From CAZXBB01 sp964638815 (GTDB lineage Bacteria > Planctomycetota > Phycisphaerae > Phycisphaerales > SM1A02), in contig CAZXBB010000021.1 of NCBI GenBank assembly GCA_964638815.1, forward strand, positions 1 to 8,804: DNA of 8,804 bases, in the 5' to 3' direction. A program made the translations under genes and the position numbers. Of the stretch, positions 1-5,893 are shown in pieces. Position 1 is the first letter of the stretch, and every line of letters starts with the position of its first letter. The notes below the pieces were generated by a model. That model was not told the DNA's origin, ran no database searches, and worked only from the letters and a program-made list of their open reading frames with translations.

Positions 1-1338
1 CCGGCCCACACCGCGCACGCGCCGCTCGGCGGCTTGCCGGGGTTCGACGACCCGATCGAGGTCGGCGTCGTGGACGAGCCCACGCGGGTGACGTTCGCCG
101 ATATCGACGGCGTCTCCGGCAACGACGTGGCGATCACGACCCGCGCCGACGAGCCGAACGCTCCGGGCACGCTCACCGTGCTGCTCAACGACGGCTCCGG
201 CGTCGGCTACACCTTCGTTCCGTCGCTGGTCGGCGTCGATCCCGTCGACGTGGTGCTCGACGACTTCGACCATGCCAACGGACCGGACGCCGCCGTGGCG
301 AACGCCGGCGACGGGACGATCGCGATCCTGCTCAACGCCGGCGCCACACCGCGGGGCGGCCTCTTCGAGGTTGCGCGCTTCGTGGATGTCGGTGGTCGGC
401 CGGTGGCGGTCGCCAGCGGCGACATCACGCTCGACGGATTCGCCGACCTCGCGGTGGCGAACGCCGACGACAACATCGTCATAATTCTCGAGAACGACCA
501 GGCCGGGGGCTTCATTCCTGGTCAGACACTGTCTTTCGGCGGACCGCCGATCGACCTCGCGCTGGACGACTTCTTCAACGCCGACGGGCTGACAGACCTG
601 ATCGTCGTCTTCGAGGGCGCGTACCAGGGATTCAGGAACGACGGGGAGGGGAACCTCATCAAGCAGGACGGCGGTGACGTCCCGGGCATCCCGATCGTGA
701 TTGAGCCCGAGGACGTCGACGGCGACAAGGACATCGATACGATCATCATCTCGCGGGCCAACGGGGCCCAGGGCGCTCCGGGCACGATCACGGTGCTGCG
801 CAACCAGTCCGGCGACGGCTTTGAGGTGCTCACGTTCCCGGGCGGCAGCGGTCCTTCGTCGCTGGCGATCGGCGACTTCGATCGGGACAACGACGTGGAC
901 GCCATGGTGGTGGGCGAGGTCCTCGGCGCGCAGGGCGACATCCGTGGCGTGCTGGCGTTCCGCAACACGTTCCGCGAGACCGGCGTGATCGACTTCGTTC
1001 TCACGGACGTGTTCGACATCGACGCCAATCAGCTTTTCGTCGCGGGCGAGTTGCTCGATCAGCCGAACGGCCCGCGGGATCTCGTGACGATCGACGTCGA
1101 TCCCCAGCAGGTGCCGTTGCGGGGCAACGTGGCGGTGCTCCTGGGCAGGCCGGAATGCCGGAGCGACCTGAACGGCGATCGGATCGTGAACATGGCCGAC
1201 CTGATGATCCTGCTGGAAACGTGGGGCGCGTGCCCGAACCCGTGCCCACCTGTGTGCCTGGCCGACATCGACGGCGACTGCGCGGTCTCGATGGTGGACC
1301 TGCTCAGGATTCTCGGGGAGTGGGGGCCTTGCCCGTAG
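1..1338 (+). CDS. Secreted FG-GAP/VCBS-repeat protein with dockerin-like C-terminus, 5' partial
   Basis: The frame is open from base 1, so the true start and any signal peptide lie upstream; the TTG at 34 is only the first possible in-window start. The visible part is about 445 residues. It contains at least six Asp-rich repeats of the form D-[FIV]-[DNT]-x-D-x-x-x-D-[AIL] followed by a short beta segment, for example DFDRDNDVDAMVV, EDVDGDKDIDTIII and DITLDGFADLAVANA. These match FG-GAP/VCBS beta-propeller blades. The last 60 or so residues hold two dockerin-like calcium loops, DLNGDRIVNMAD and DIDGDCAVSMVD, with Asp/Asn at positions 1, 3, 5 and 12. Each is followed by a hydrophobic helix and W-G-x-C-P, with a Cys/Pro-rich linker between. 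Such tails are common on secreted planctomycete proteins. Calcium binding and an extracellular or cell-surface location are inferred; the ligand is unknown. The gene ends at TAG 1336-1338. Confidence 0.85.
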   Translation, partial: PAHTAHAPLGGLPGFDDPIEVGVVDEPTRVTFADIDGVSGNDVAITTRADEPNAPGTLTVLLNDGSGVGYTFVPSLVGVDPVDVVLDDFDHANGPDAAVANAGDGTIAILLNAGATPRGGLFEVARFVDVGGRPVAVASGDITLDGFADLAVANADDNIVIILENDQAGGFIPGQTLSFGGPPIDLALDDFFNADGLTDLIVVFEGAYQGFRNDGEGNLIKQDGGDVPGIPIVIEPEDVDGDKDIDTIIISRANGAQGAPGTITVLRNQSGDGFEVLTFPGGSGPSSLAIGDFDRDNDVDAMVVGEVLGAQGDIRGVLAFRNTFRETGVIDFVLTDVFDIDANQLFVAGELLDQPNGPRDLVTIDVDPQQVPLRGNVAVLLGRPECRSDLNGDRIVNMADLMILLETWGACPNPCPPVCLADIDGDCAVSMVDLLRILGEWGPCP

Positions 1339-1345
1339 GTGTGAC

Positions 1346-1757
1346 GGACGTTCGGGGCCGTGCGCGATGGGGATGTAACACGTGATGCGGGGGTCGTTCG
1401 AACGTTCGGGGGGCTGCGTCGTGCAGCCCCCTTGCGCGGGACGTGGTGTTGACACCTTTGCCCGTCACGCGCGGCGACGCTGCATCCTGCAGCTCACGCT
1501 TCGACGTTCCGACCCGATAGCGCGACCTCGGCATCCTGCCGCCTGCGCGTGGGACGTTTGGGGCCGTGCGCGATGGGGGTGTAGCCTGTGATGCGGGGGT
1601 CGTTCGAACGTTCGGGGGGCTGCGTCGTGCAGCCCCATTGCGCGGGACGTGCTGCTTACACCTTTGCCCGTCACGCGCGGCGACGCTGCATCCTGCAGCT
1701 CACGCTAAGAAGTCCCGGCATGCCAGTGCGACGGCGGCATCCTGCCACCTGCGAGTG
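1346..1757. repeat. Tandem duplication of a 206-bp intergenic unit
   Basis: Two head-to-tail copies, 1346-1551 and 1552-1757, with a constant offset of 206 bases. By hand count the first 155 positions differ at about nine sites; the last 50 are more diverged but keep the GGCATCCTGCC hairpin in register. Each copy carries the 10-bp palindrome CGTTCGAACG (1395-1404 and 1601-1610), a G-run/C-run hairpin, and two small hairpins with loop TCC. Short reading frames cross the unit, but they have no ribosome-binding site or recognisable protein character. I treat the unit as non-coding repeat DNA, function unknown. Confidence 0.85.
1409..1431 (+). terminator. G/C-rich hairpin downstream of the dockerin gene, terminator-like
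   Basis: A perfect 9-bp stem, GGGGGCTGC (1409-1417) with GCAGCCCCC (1423-1431), and a 5-nt loop. It starts about 70 bases after the stop at 1338. No T-run follows, so it is not a canonical intrinsic terminator. The same structure recurs at 1615-1637 in the second repeat copy, where the outermost pair is lost (an A replaces the last C). It could end or stabilise the upstream transcript, or simply be part of the repeat element. Confidence 0.35.
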
Positions 1758-2034
1758 TGAAGTCCGGGCGTGGGTCGGGCTGGTTTCGCAGACCCTCCGG
1801 GTCTGCAGATACGGCGCGGCGACCGGCGGCGTCCATGCCGCCTTGGTTTGGGACGTTTGGGGCCGTGCGCGATGGGGGGCCGGGCGCAATGGGGGTCGGT
1901 GCGCGCGTCGCCGCCGGCGACGCCATTTCACAGCGCGGATGATGAAAGCGCCCGCAGAGAGGGGCCGTAGAGAGCGTCCGTAGGAAGCGCGTCCGTCCCG
2001 ACGAGTGGCGACGAGTGGCGGCGACTTGCCGCCT
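1758..2034. other. Non-coding stretch with perfect hairpins
   Basis: I see no credible gene here. The stretch contains a perfect inverted repeat at 1788-1806 (GCAGACCC, loop TCC, GGGTCTGC) and a second at 1825-1842 (GGCGGC, six-base loop containing TCC, GCCGCC). A 10-bp direct repeat CGACGAGTGG occurs twice at 1999-2018. The sequence lies beyond the stop codons of both flanking genes, which converge on it, so it may hold transcript ends. Confidence 0.6.
1851..1877. repeat. Partial third copy of the 206-bp unit's first 27 bases
   Basis: The sequence GGACGTTTGGGGCCGTGCGC and the following GATGGGG match the start of the second unit (1552-1578) exactly. Similarity stops after this, so only the head of the unit is present. 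Confidence 0.75.
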
Positions 2035-2631
2035 TCAGCCCTCCGCGCGCCCCCGATCGTCGTCATCGCCGCGACGAAGCTCACGGCGCAGCGTGGCGAC
2101 GGCCATTGTCCATTCGCGTTCGGCGGTGCGCTTCGGCATGTCGAGCATTCGCGCGGCCTCGTCCATCGTCAGGCCGCCGAAGAGCCGGAGCTCGACGAGA
2201 TCGGCCTGCCGTGGATCGACGGCTCGTATCTTCTCGATCACGTCGTTCAGCTCCAGGAACTCCAGCTCGTGCCGTGAGCTGAGGGCGTGCGCGTCGTGGA
2301 GGGTGATGCCGTGATGGTCGCCGCCGCGCTTGGCGCGATTCTTGCCTCGCGCGTGATCGATGAGGATCCGCCGCATCGCATGGGCGGCGACCGCGCAGAA
2401 GTGAGAGCGGCAGTTGACCTCGGCCCGCGACTGATCGACGAGCTTGAGGTAGGCCTCGTGCACGAGGGCCGTCGCCTGAAGCGTGTGGTCGGGTCGCTCG
2501 CTCCTGAGTTTCTCCTCGGCCATCGCGCGGAGCCGGCCGTAGACGGCTTCGAGCAGCGCGTCGGCAGCACGAGCGTCGCCGGCGCGCGCTTCGACGAGCA
2601 TGGTGGTCAGGTCCTGATCGGGCTTCGTCAT
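2035..2631 (-). CDS. ECF-type RNA polymerase sigma factor (PF07638 / TIGR02999-like)
   Basis: A 198-residue protein. The start is ATG at 2631-2629, with GGAGG (complement of 2640-2644) eight bases upstream. The same frame stays open upstream only as a high-GC shadow over the opposite gene. Region 2 covers roughly residues 10-95: a helical acidic N-terminus, then LQATALVHEAYLKLVDQ and SHFCAVAAHAMRRILIDHAR, which are hallmark stretches of this family. A basic, His-rich linker follows (about 96-125). Region 4 is about 128-185, with the helix-turn-helix LRLFGGLTMDEAARMLDMP and a C-terminal helix WTMAVATLRREL. It should bind core RNA polymerase and direct it to a specific promoter set. No anti-sigma gene lies next to it, which is usual for planctomycete sigma factors of this type. 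It is divergent from the hydrolase gene and shares a 150-bp upstream region with it. The target promoters are unknown. Confidence 0.93.
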   Translation of the reverse strand: MTKPDQDLTTMLVEARAGDARAADALLEAVYGRLRAMAEEKLRSERPDHTLQATALVHEAYLKLVDQSRAEVNCRSHFCAVAAHAMRRILIDHARGKNRAKRGGDHHGITLHDAHALSSRHELEFLELNDVIEKIRAVDPRQADLVELRLFGGLTMDEAARMLDMPKRTAEREWTMAVATLRRELRRGDDDDRGRAEG

Positions 2632-2639
2632 GGCGGCCC

Positions 2640-2644
2640 CCTCC
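2640..2644 (-). promoter_or_regulatory. Shine-Dalgarno site of the sigma factor gene
   Basis: On the minus strand, GGAGG lies eight bases before the ATG at 2631-2629. It fixes the start and excludes the long upstream extension of the frame. Confidence 0.75.
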
Positions 2645-2655
2645 GGGGAGCGACC

Positions 2656-2685
2656 ATTGTCGCTGCATGGACGCGGCGCCGGCAA
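2656..2685 (-). promoter_or_regulatory. Candidate promoter of the sigma factor gene
   Basis: Read on the minus strand, TTGCCG (complement of 2680-2685) and GACAAT (complement of 2656-2661) are 18 bases apart. Each matches four of six housekeeping consensus bases. Transcription would begin near 2649, just ahead of the Shine-Dalgarno site. It is weak and found by eye only; the gene may instead use an alternative sigma factor. Confidence 0.25.
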
Positions 2686-2745
2686 GTCGCGCCCTTTGGC
2701 TTGCGGCGCCCTGCGGTTGCGATCCGGGCCGCAGGCGGGGAGTTG

Positions 2746-2774
2746 TTGCCGCGGGCCCCGGCCTCGCGGATACT
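2746..2774 (+). promoter_or_regulatory. Candidate promoter giving a leaderless hydrolase mRNA
   Basis: TTGCCG (2746-2751) and GATACT (2769-2774) are separated by 17 bases, each four of six to the housekeeping consensus. The -10 box ends only seven bases before the ATG at 2782, so a transcript would start at or next to the start codon. No Shine-Dalgarno sequence is visible before that ATG, which fits. Evidence is by eye only. Confidence 0.3.
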
Positions 2775-2781
2775 CCCACGC

Positions 2782-3774
2782 ATGAGCATGATTCACCGAA
2801 CCGGACCAGCCGTCGCGCTTTGCACGCATTGCACGGGAATCGCCGCGCTCGCAGGCCTGCTCGCCGTCTCGCTCATGGGCTGCGCCGCGACGGGCGACGG
2901 CCCGGGGGCGGACGGCGGCGCCGCCGCTGTGTCGCTCGTCATCCCGCCGGACGGAGCGGGCGCGACCGAGGCGCTCGTGCGGTCGCCGCGCCACGGCGAG
3001 TGGGTGGACGTCCCGGTTGACGTCCCGGGGCACGTTCCGGGGGACGTTTCGGGGCACGTTCCGGGGCACGTTCCGGGGGACATTCCGGGGTCGGGGGGCG
3101 ACGGCGCTCGCTCGATCCGCGCGTGGGTGGTCCATCCGGAGCGCTCCGACCGCGCACCGGTGGTCATCGTCGTCCACGAGATCATGGGGCTCACGGACTG
3201 GGTCCGCGCCGTCGCGGACCGGCTCGCGGCGGAGGGATACCTCGCGGTCGCGCCGGATCTCCTCTCGGGCAAGGGGCCGGGCGGCGGCGGCAGCGAGTCC
3301 TTCGCCGGAGACGCCGTGCGCGCGGCGATCCGCGCGCTCGACCGCGCCGAGGTGAACGCGCGCCTCGACGCCGTGCGCGCGTGGGCGGTCGCGCGCCCGT
3401 CCGCGGCGCCGCGCGTCGCGTGCACGGGTTTCTGCTGGGGCGGCTCGACGACCTTCGCCTGGGCGGCGCACCAGCGCGATCTCGACGCGGCGATCGTCTG
3501 GTACGGCACCGCGCCGGCCGACGCCGAGGCGCTTGCGCGCATCGAGGCGCCGGTCCTCGGCCTGTACGGCGCCGACGACGCGCGCGTCACCTCCACGGTC
3601 CGGGAGACGGCCGACGCGATGCTCGCTTCTGGTCGCGCGTTCACCGCGCGCGTGTACGACGGCGCGGGGCACGGCTTCCTCCGGCAGCAGGAAGGACGCG
3701 AGGGCGCGAACCGCGATGCGTCGATCGCCGCGTGGGGCGAGGCGCTGGCGATGCTGCGGCGCACGCTGCGGTGA
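2782..3774 (+). CDS. Dienelactone hydrolase-family alpha/beta hydrolase, predicted lipoprotein
   Basis: A 330-residue protein. ATG 2782 is chosen because it begins an N-terminal export signal; ATG 2788 is the close alternative. Residues 1-34 are a signal peptide ending in the lipobox-like LMGC, so Cys34 is the likely lipidation site. After a low-complexity Gly/Ala linker and a tetrapeptide-repeat tract (76-103), the hydrolase domain spans about 110-330. Family marks are VVHEIMGLTDW with Glu133, the nucleophile elbow GFCWGG with Cys218, YGADDARV with Asp266, and GAGHGF with His297. Together these give the Cys-Asp-His triad of dienelactone hydrolases (PF01738). The classic enzyme opens dienelactone to maleylacetate in chlorocatechol breakdown. 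Exported homologues have wide or unknown substrates and none can be assigned here. Nothing nearby suggests an aromatic degradation operon. A hairpin follows the stop. Confidence 0.88.
   Translation: MSMIHRTGPAVALCTHCTGIAALAGLLAVSLMGCAATGDGPGADGGAAAVSLVIPPDGAGATEALVRSPRHGEWVDVPVDVPGHVPGDVSGHVPGHVPGDIPGSGGDGARSIRAWVVHPERSDRAPVVIVVHEIMGLTDWVRAVADRLAAEGYLAVAPDLLSGKGPGGGGSESFAGDAVRAAIRALDRAEVNARLDAVRAWAVARPSAAPRVACTGFCWGGSTTFAWAAHQRDLDAAIVWYGTAPADAEALARIEAPVLGLYGADDARVTSTVRETADAMLASGRAFTARVYDGAGHGFLRQQEGREGANRDASIAAWGEALAMLRRTLR
3007..3090 (+). repeat. Seven tandem 12-bp units inside the hydrolase gene
   Basis: Seven consecutive 12-mers start at 3007, 3019, 3031, 3043, 3055, 3067 and 3079, with consensus [G/C]ACGTTCCGGGG. 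They are in frame and encode the tetrapeptide [D/H]-[V/I]-[P/S]-G seven times (the first unit ends in V), residues 76-103. The tract lies between the lipoprotein linker and the first strand of the hydrolase domain, where length change should be tolerated. Confidence 0.93.
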
Positions 3775-3799
3775 AGGCGCGGCACGCCGCTCGTCTTCC

Positions 3800-3820
3800 A
3801 GCGCGCTTGGTCAGCGCGCT
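3800..3820 (+). terminator. Hairpin after the hydrolase stop codon
   Basis: AGCGCGCT at 3800-3807 and again at 3813-3820 is self-complementary. The two copies form a perfect 8-bp stem with loop TGGTC, starting 26 bases after the stop at 3774. No T-run follows. It is a plausible transcript end in a high-GC genome. Confidence 0.4.
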
Positions 3821-3872
3821 CGTCGAGGTGGCCCTGGACACACACTTGCATGGTGACTCACGGGGGAGATGA

Positions 3873-4248
3873 GGGGCCGCACCTTCGTTAGTCGTTACGC
3901 TGCCTGAACCGCCCCCAGCTCCTTTGCGCCTGCCCGGCTAAGGACAAACGAACGTGCGGCTCCTGTTCCCCCCGCTAACGACAAACGAAGGTGCGGCTCC
4001 TGTTCCCCCGCTAATGACACACGAAGGTGCGGCCCCTGTTCCCCCAGCTCCTTTGGGCCTGGCCCGCTAACGACAAACGAAGGTGCGGCCCCAGTTCTTC
4101 ACTGTTCCCCCCAGCTCCTTTGGGCCTGGCCCGCTAACGACAAACGAAGGTGCGGCCCCAGTTCTTCATTTGGGCCTGGCCCGTTAGCGACAAACGAAGG
4201 TGCGGCCCCTGTTCCCTCCACGTTAACGACAAACGAAGGTGCGGCCCC
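3873..4248. repeat. Clustered 25-bp repeats, one inverted and seven direct
   Basis: The core is ACAAACGAAGGTGCGGC, within a 25-base unit that begins TAACG and ends CCC. Direct copies start at 3939, 3976, 4012, 4068, 4135, 4185 and 4224. One inverted copy occupies 3873-3897. Four direct copies (3976, 4068, 4135, 4224) are identical or differ at one base; the others have one to four changes. Distances between direct starts are 37, 36, 56, 67, 50 and 39. The spacers are short and themselves recur: TGTTCCCCC, AGCTCCTTTGGGCCTGGCCC and AGTTCTTCA appear in mixed combinations. The inverted first copy can pair with a following direct copy to form a stem of about 25 bp with few mismatches. Units translate as NDKRRCGP or, on the other strand, GAAPSFVV, but there are frequent frame breaks, so I consider the array non-coding. 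Function is unknown. Confidence 0.92.
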
Positions 4249-4492
4249 AGCTCCCCCATTGGCGAACGATCGCGAGAGTGGCTCGATGCGATCCGGGTGG
4301 TGGGCATCCCCCCGGGATCCTCGCGTCACACGGATCCCGTCGCGACGGCCGACGGGGCGACGGGGCTCGTGCTCGTCGCTGTGCCGCGAAAGAGGCGGTT
4401 CGGCGCCCGATGTCCGGGATCTCGCCGCCGCGCAACCGAATGTCACGGTACGATGGCTCTCGCTCGATTCACCAGTGCCGGAGGCCCTCCAC
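4249..4492. other. Leader region of the protease operon
   Basis: There is no gene here by my reading. The protease frame happens to be open back to 4259, but that extension is Arg/Ser/Pro-rich and looks like shadow coding. An inverted repeat lies at 4314-4338 (GGGATCC, 11-base loop, GGATCCC). A TACGAT box at 4449-4454 resembles a -10 element, but I could not find a convincing -35. The promoter of the protease operon should be in this stretch or at the edge of the repeat cluster. Confidence 0.4.
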
Positions 4493-4495
4493 GTG
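4480..4495 (+). promoter_or_regulatory. Shine-Dalgarno site and GTG start of the protease gene
   Basis: GGAGG at 4480-4484 stands eight bases before GTG 4493-4495. The later in-frame ATG at 4520 has no such site. Starting at the GTG also gives a positively charged signal-peptide N-region (RDATRR) before the hydrophobic core. Both points favour 4493 over 4520. Confidence 0.65.
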
Positions 4496-5860
4496 CGCGA
4501 TGCCACTCGTCGACCGACGATGCCGATCACACTTGCGATGGCTCTCCTCGTTCAGATCGGGAGCGGTTCGCCGGCCGCCTCGCAGGACTTTCGACGGATC
4601 GTCCAGGAGGCGACGGACAGCGTCTTTCCCGCCGTCATCTACATCCGATGCGTGCAGAAGTCGCACGAGTCCGGCAAACAGATTTCTCGCGAGCTGAGCG
4701 GAAGCGGCGTGATCATCTCGACCGGGGGAGAGGCGCTGACGAACTGGCACGTCATCGACAAGGCCGTGTCGATTCGCTGTCAGTTGGTGGACGGTCGTCA
4801 TTTCCGCGCAGACCTGGTCGGCTCCGACAAGGACCTGGACGTCGCGCTCATCCGGCTCCGCCTCGGGGCGGACGACGAACCGATTCCGGTCGCGACGCTC
4901 GGTGACTCAACGACGCTGAAGGAGGGCGACTTCGTCATGGCGATGGGGGCGCCGTGGGGGCTCAGCCGATCGGTCTCGATGGGGATCATCTCGTGCCGGC
5001 GTCGCTATCTGCCCGACGCCAGCGAGTACAGCCTGTGGCTTCAGACCGACGCGGCGATCAACCCCGGCAACTCCGGAGGACCTCTCGTCGATACGAACGG
5101 TCGCGTGATCGGGCTCAACACCCGCGGTGTCTCGGTCGGTGACAACGTCGGCTTCACCATTCCGATCGACGTCGTCAAGACGATCCTTCCCCGACTCACG
5201 GAGCACGGCGCGGTTCAATGGGCGTGGACCGGACTCACCCTCCAGCCGATCAACGACTTCAATCGAGACGCGTACTTCGGCGGCGACAAGGGCGTCATCA
5301 TCGCTTCGACCGAGCCGGGAAGCCCCGCGCAGCATGCGGGGCTTCACGCGAGTGATCGCATTCTCGCCATCGATGGTGAACCCGTGCTCGCGATGACCGA
5401 GGAGGACCTGCCCCGGATTCGCCGGCAACTCGGTCTGCTGCCGATCGATGGCGAGACGCCGATCCTCGTGTCACGAGACCACGAGGAACTCACGTTCCGT
5501 CTGAGTCCTCGGGCCAAGGGCCTGGTTGAAGGCGACGAGCTCGACTGTCCGCGGTGGGACTTCACGCTGAAGGCGATCAACCAGTTCGACAACGAACTCC
5601 TCTACTTCCACAAGAAGGAAGGCGTCTTCATCTTCGGTATCCGCGAGCCCGGGAACGGCCTTTCGGCGGGGCTGCGACCAAACGACATTCTGGTCTCGAT
5701 CGACGGCACGCCGGTCACGACGCTCGAGGACGTTCGCGCGATCCACGAGATGAACCTCGAGAACATCGACAAGCGACATCGGATCCTGCTCACCGTCCTG
5801 CGCGGCGGCCTGATGCGTCGTCTCGTCGTGGACTTCGCGCGCGACTACTCCAAGGAGTGA
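4493..5860 (+). CDS. HtrA/DegP-type periplasmic serine protease with two PDZ domains
   Basis: A 455-residue protein when read from GTG 4493 (446 from ATG 4520). A signal peptide covers about 1-31, with hydrophobic core ITLAMALLVQIG and likely cleavage near SPAASQ. The trypsin-like S1C domain follows (about 35-235). Its triad is complete: His86 in LTNWHVID, Asp116 in DLDVALIRL and Ser194 in NPGNSGGPLVD. PDZ1 is about 243-340 (GVIIASTEPGSPAQHAGL) and PDZ2 about 350-450 (GVFIFGIREPGNGLSAGL, then DILVSIDGTPV). This is the standard protease-PDZ-PDZ order of DegP/HtrA, which degrade or refold misfolded envelope proteins as cage-like oligomers. The short 30-base intergenic gap to the next gene, itself a PDZ protein, points to co-transcription. 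No membrane anchor other than the signal is seen. Substrates are unknown; the family assignment is firm. Confidence 0.93.
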   Translation: MRDATRRPTMPITLAMALLVQIGSGSPAASQDFRRIVQEATDSVFPAVIYIRCVQKSHESGKQISRELSGSGVIISTGGEALTNWHVIDKAVSIRCQLVDGRHFRADLVGSDKDLDVALIRLRLGADDEPIPVATLGDSTTLKEGDFVMAMGAPWGLSRSVSMGIISCRRRYLPDASEYSLWLQTDAAINPGNSGGPLVDTNGRVIGLNTRGVSVGDNVGFTIPIDVVKTILPRLTEHGAVQWAWTGLTLQPINDFNRDAYFGGDKGVIIASTEPGSPAQHAGLHASDRILAIDGEPVLAMTEEDLPRIRRQLGLLPIDGETPILVSRDHEELTFRLSPRAKGLVEGDELDCPRWDFTLKAINQFDNELLYFHKKEGVFIFGIREPGNGLSAGLRPNDILVSIDGTPVTTLEDVRAIHEMNLENIDKRHRILLTVLRGGLMRRLVVDFARDYSKE

Positions 5861-5881
5861 TCCGCACTCCCCAGCAACCCC

Positions 5882-5888
5882 GGAAGGA
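5882..5888 (+). promoter_or_regulatory. Shine-Dalgarno site deciding the start of the PDZ protein
   Basis: GGAAGGA at 5882-5888 directly abuts the ATG at 5888, too close to serve it. It is five bases ahead of the in-frame ATG at 5894, which is therefore the better start. Confidence 0.6.
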
Positions 5889-5893
5889 TGACC

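Noticed and set aside
1382..1983. Small ORFs in the 206-bp repeat region, on both strands
   Set aside because: They follow the repeat, have no ribosome-binding site and show Arg/Cys/His-rich shadow composition.
2287..2781. Upstream extension of the hydrolase frame
   Set aside because: It runs antisense through the sigma factor gene, and the lipoprotein signal begins at 2782.
2632..3672. Long minus-strand upstream extension of the sigma factor frame (545 residues in total)
   Set aside because: It is an antisense shadow of the hydrolase gene. The sigma homology begins at the ATG at 2631, which has a good ribosome-binding site.
2793..3851. 352-residue minus-strand ORF opposite the hydrolase
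   Set aside because: Arg/Ser/Pro/Ala-rich shadow; the plus strand holds the catalytic motifs.
3939..4248. Possible CRISPR array
   Set aside because: Spacers are 11-42 bases long, share sequence blocks with each other, and the repeat is not palindromic; no cas gene is near.
4259..4492. Longer N-terminus for the protease
   Set aside because: Arg/Ser/Pro-rich shadow-like sequence that would bury the signal peptide; the Shine-Dalgarno site supports GTG 4493.
4099..4530. Minus-strand ORF through the repeat cluster (GAAPSFVV repeats)
   Set aside because: The peptide repeat is only the translation of the DNA repeat; the remainder looks like shadow sequence and no start signal is seen.
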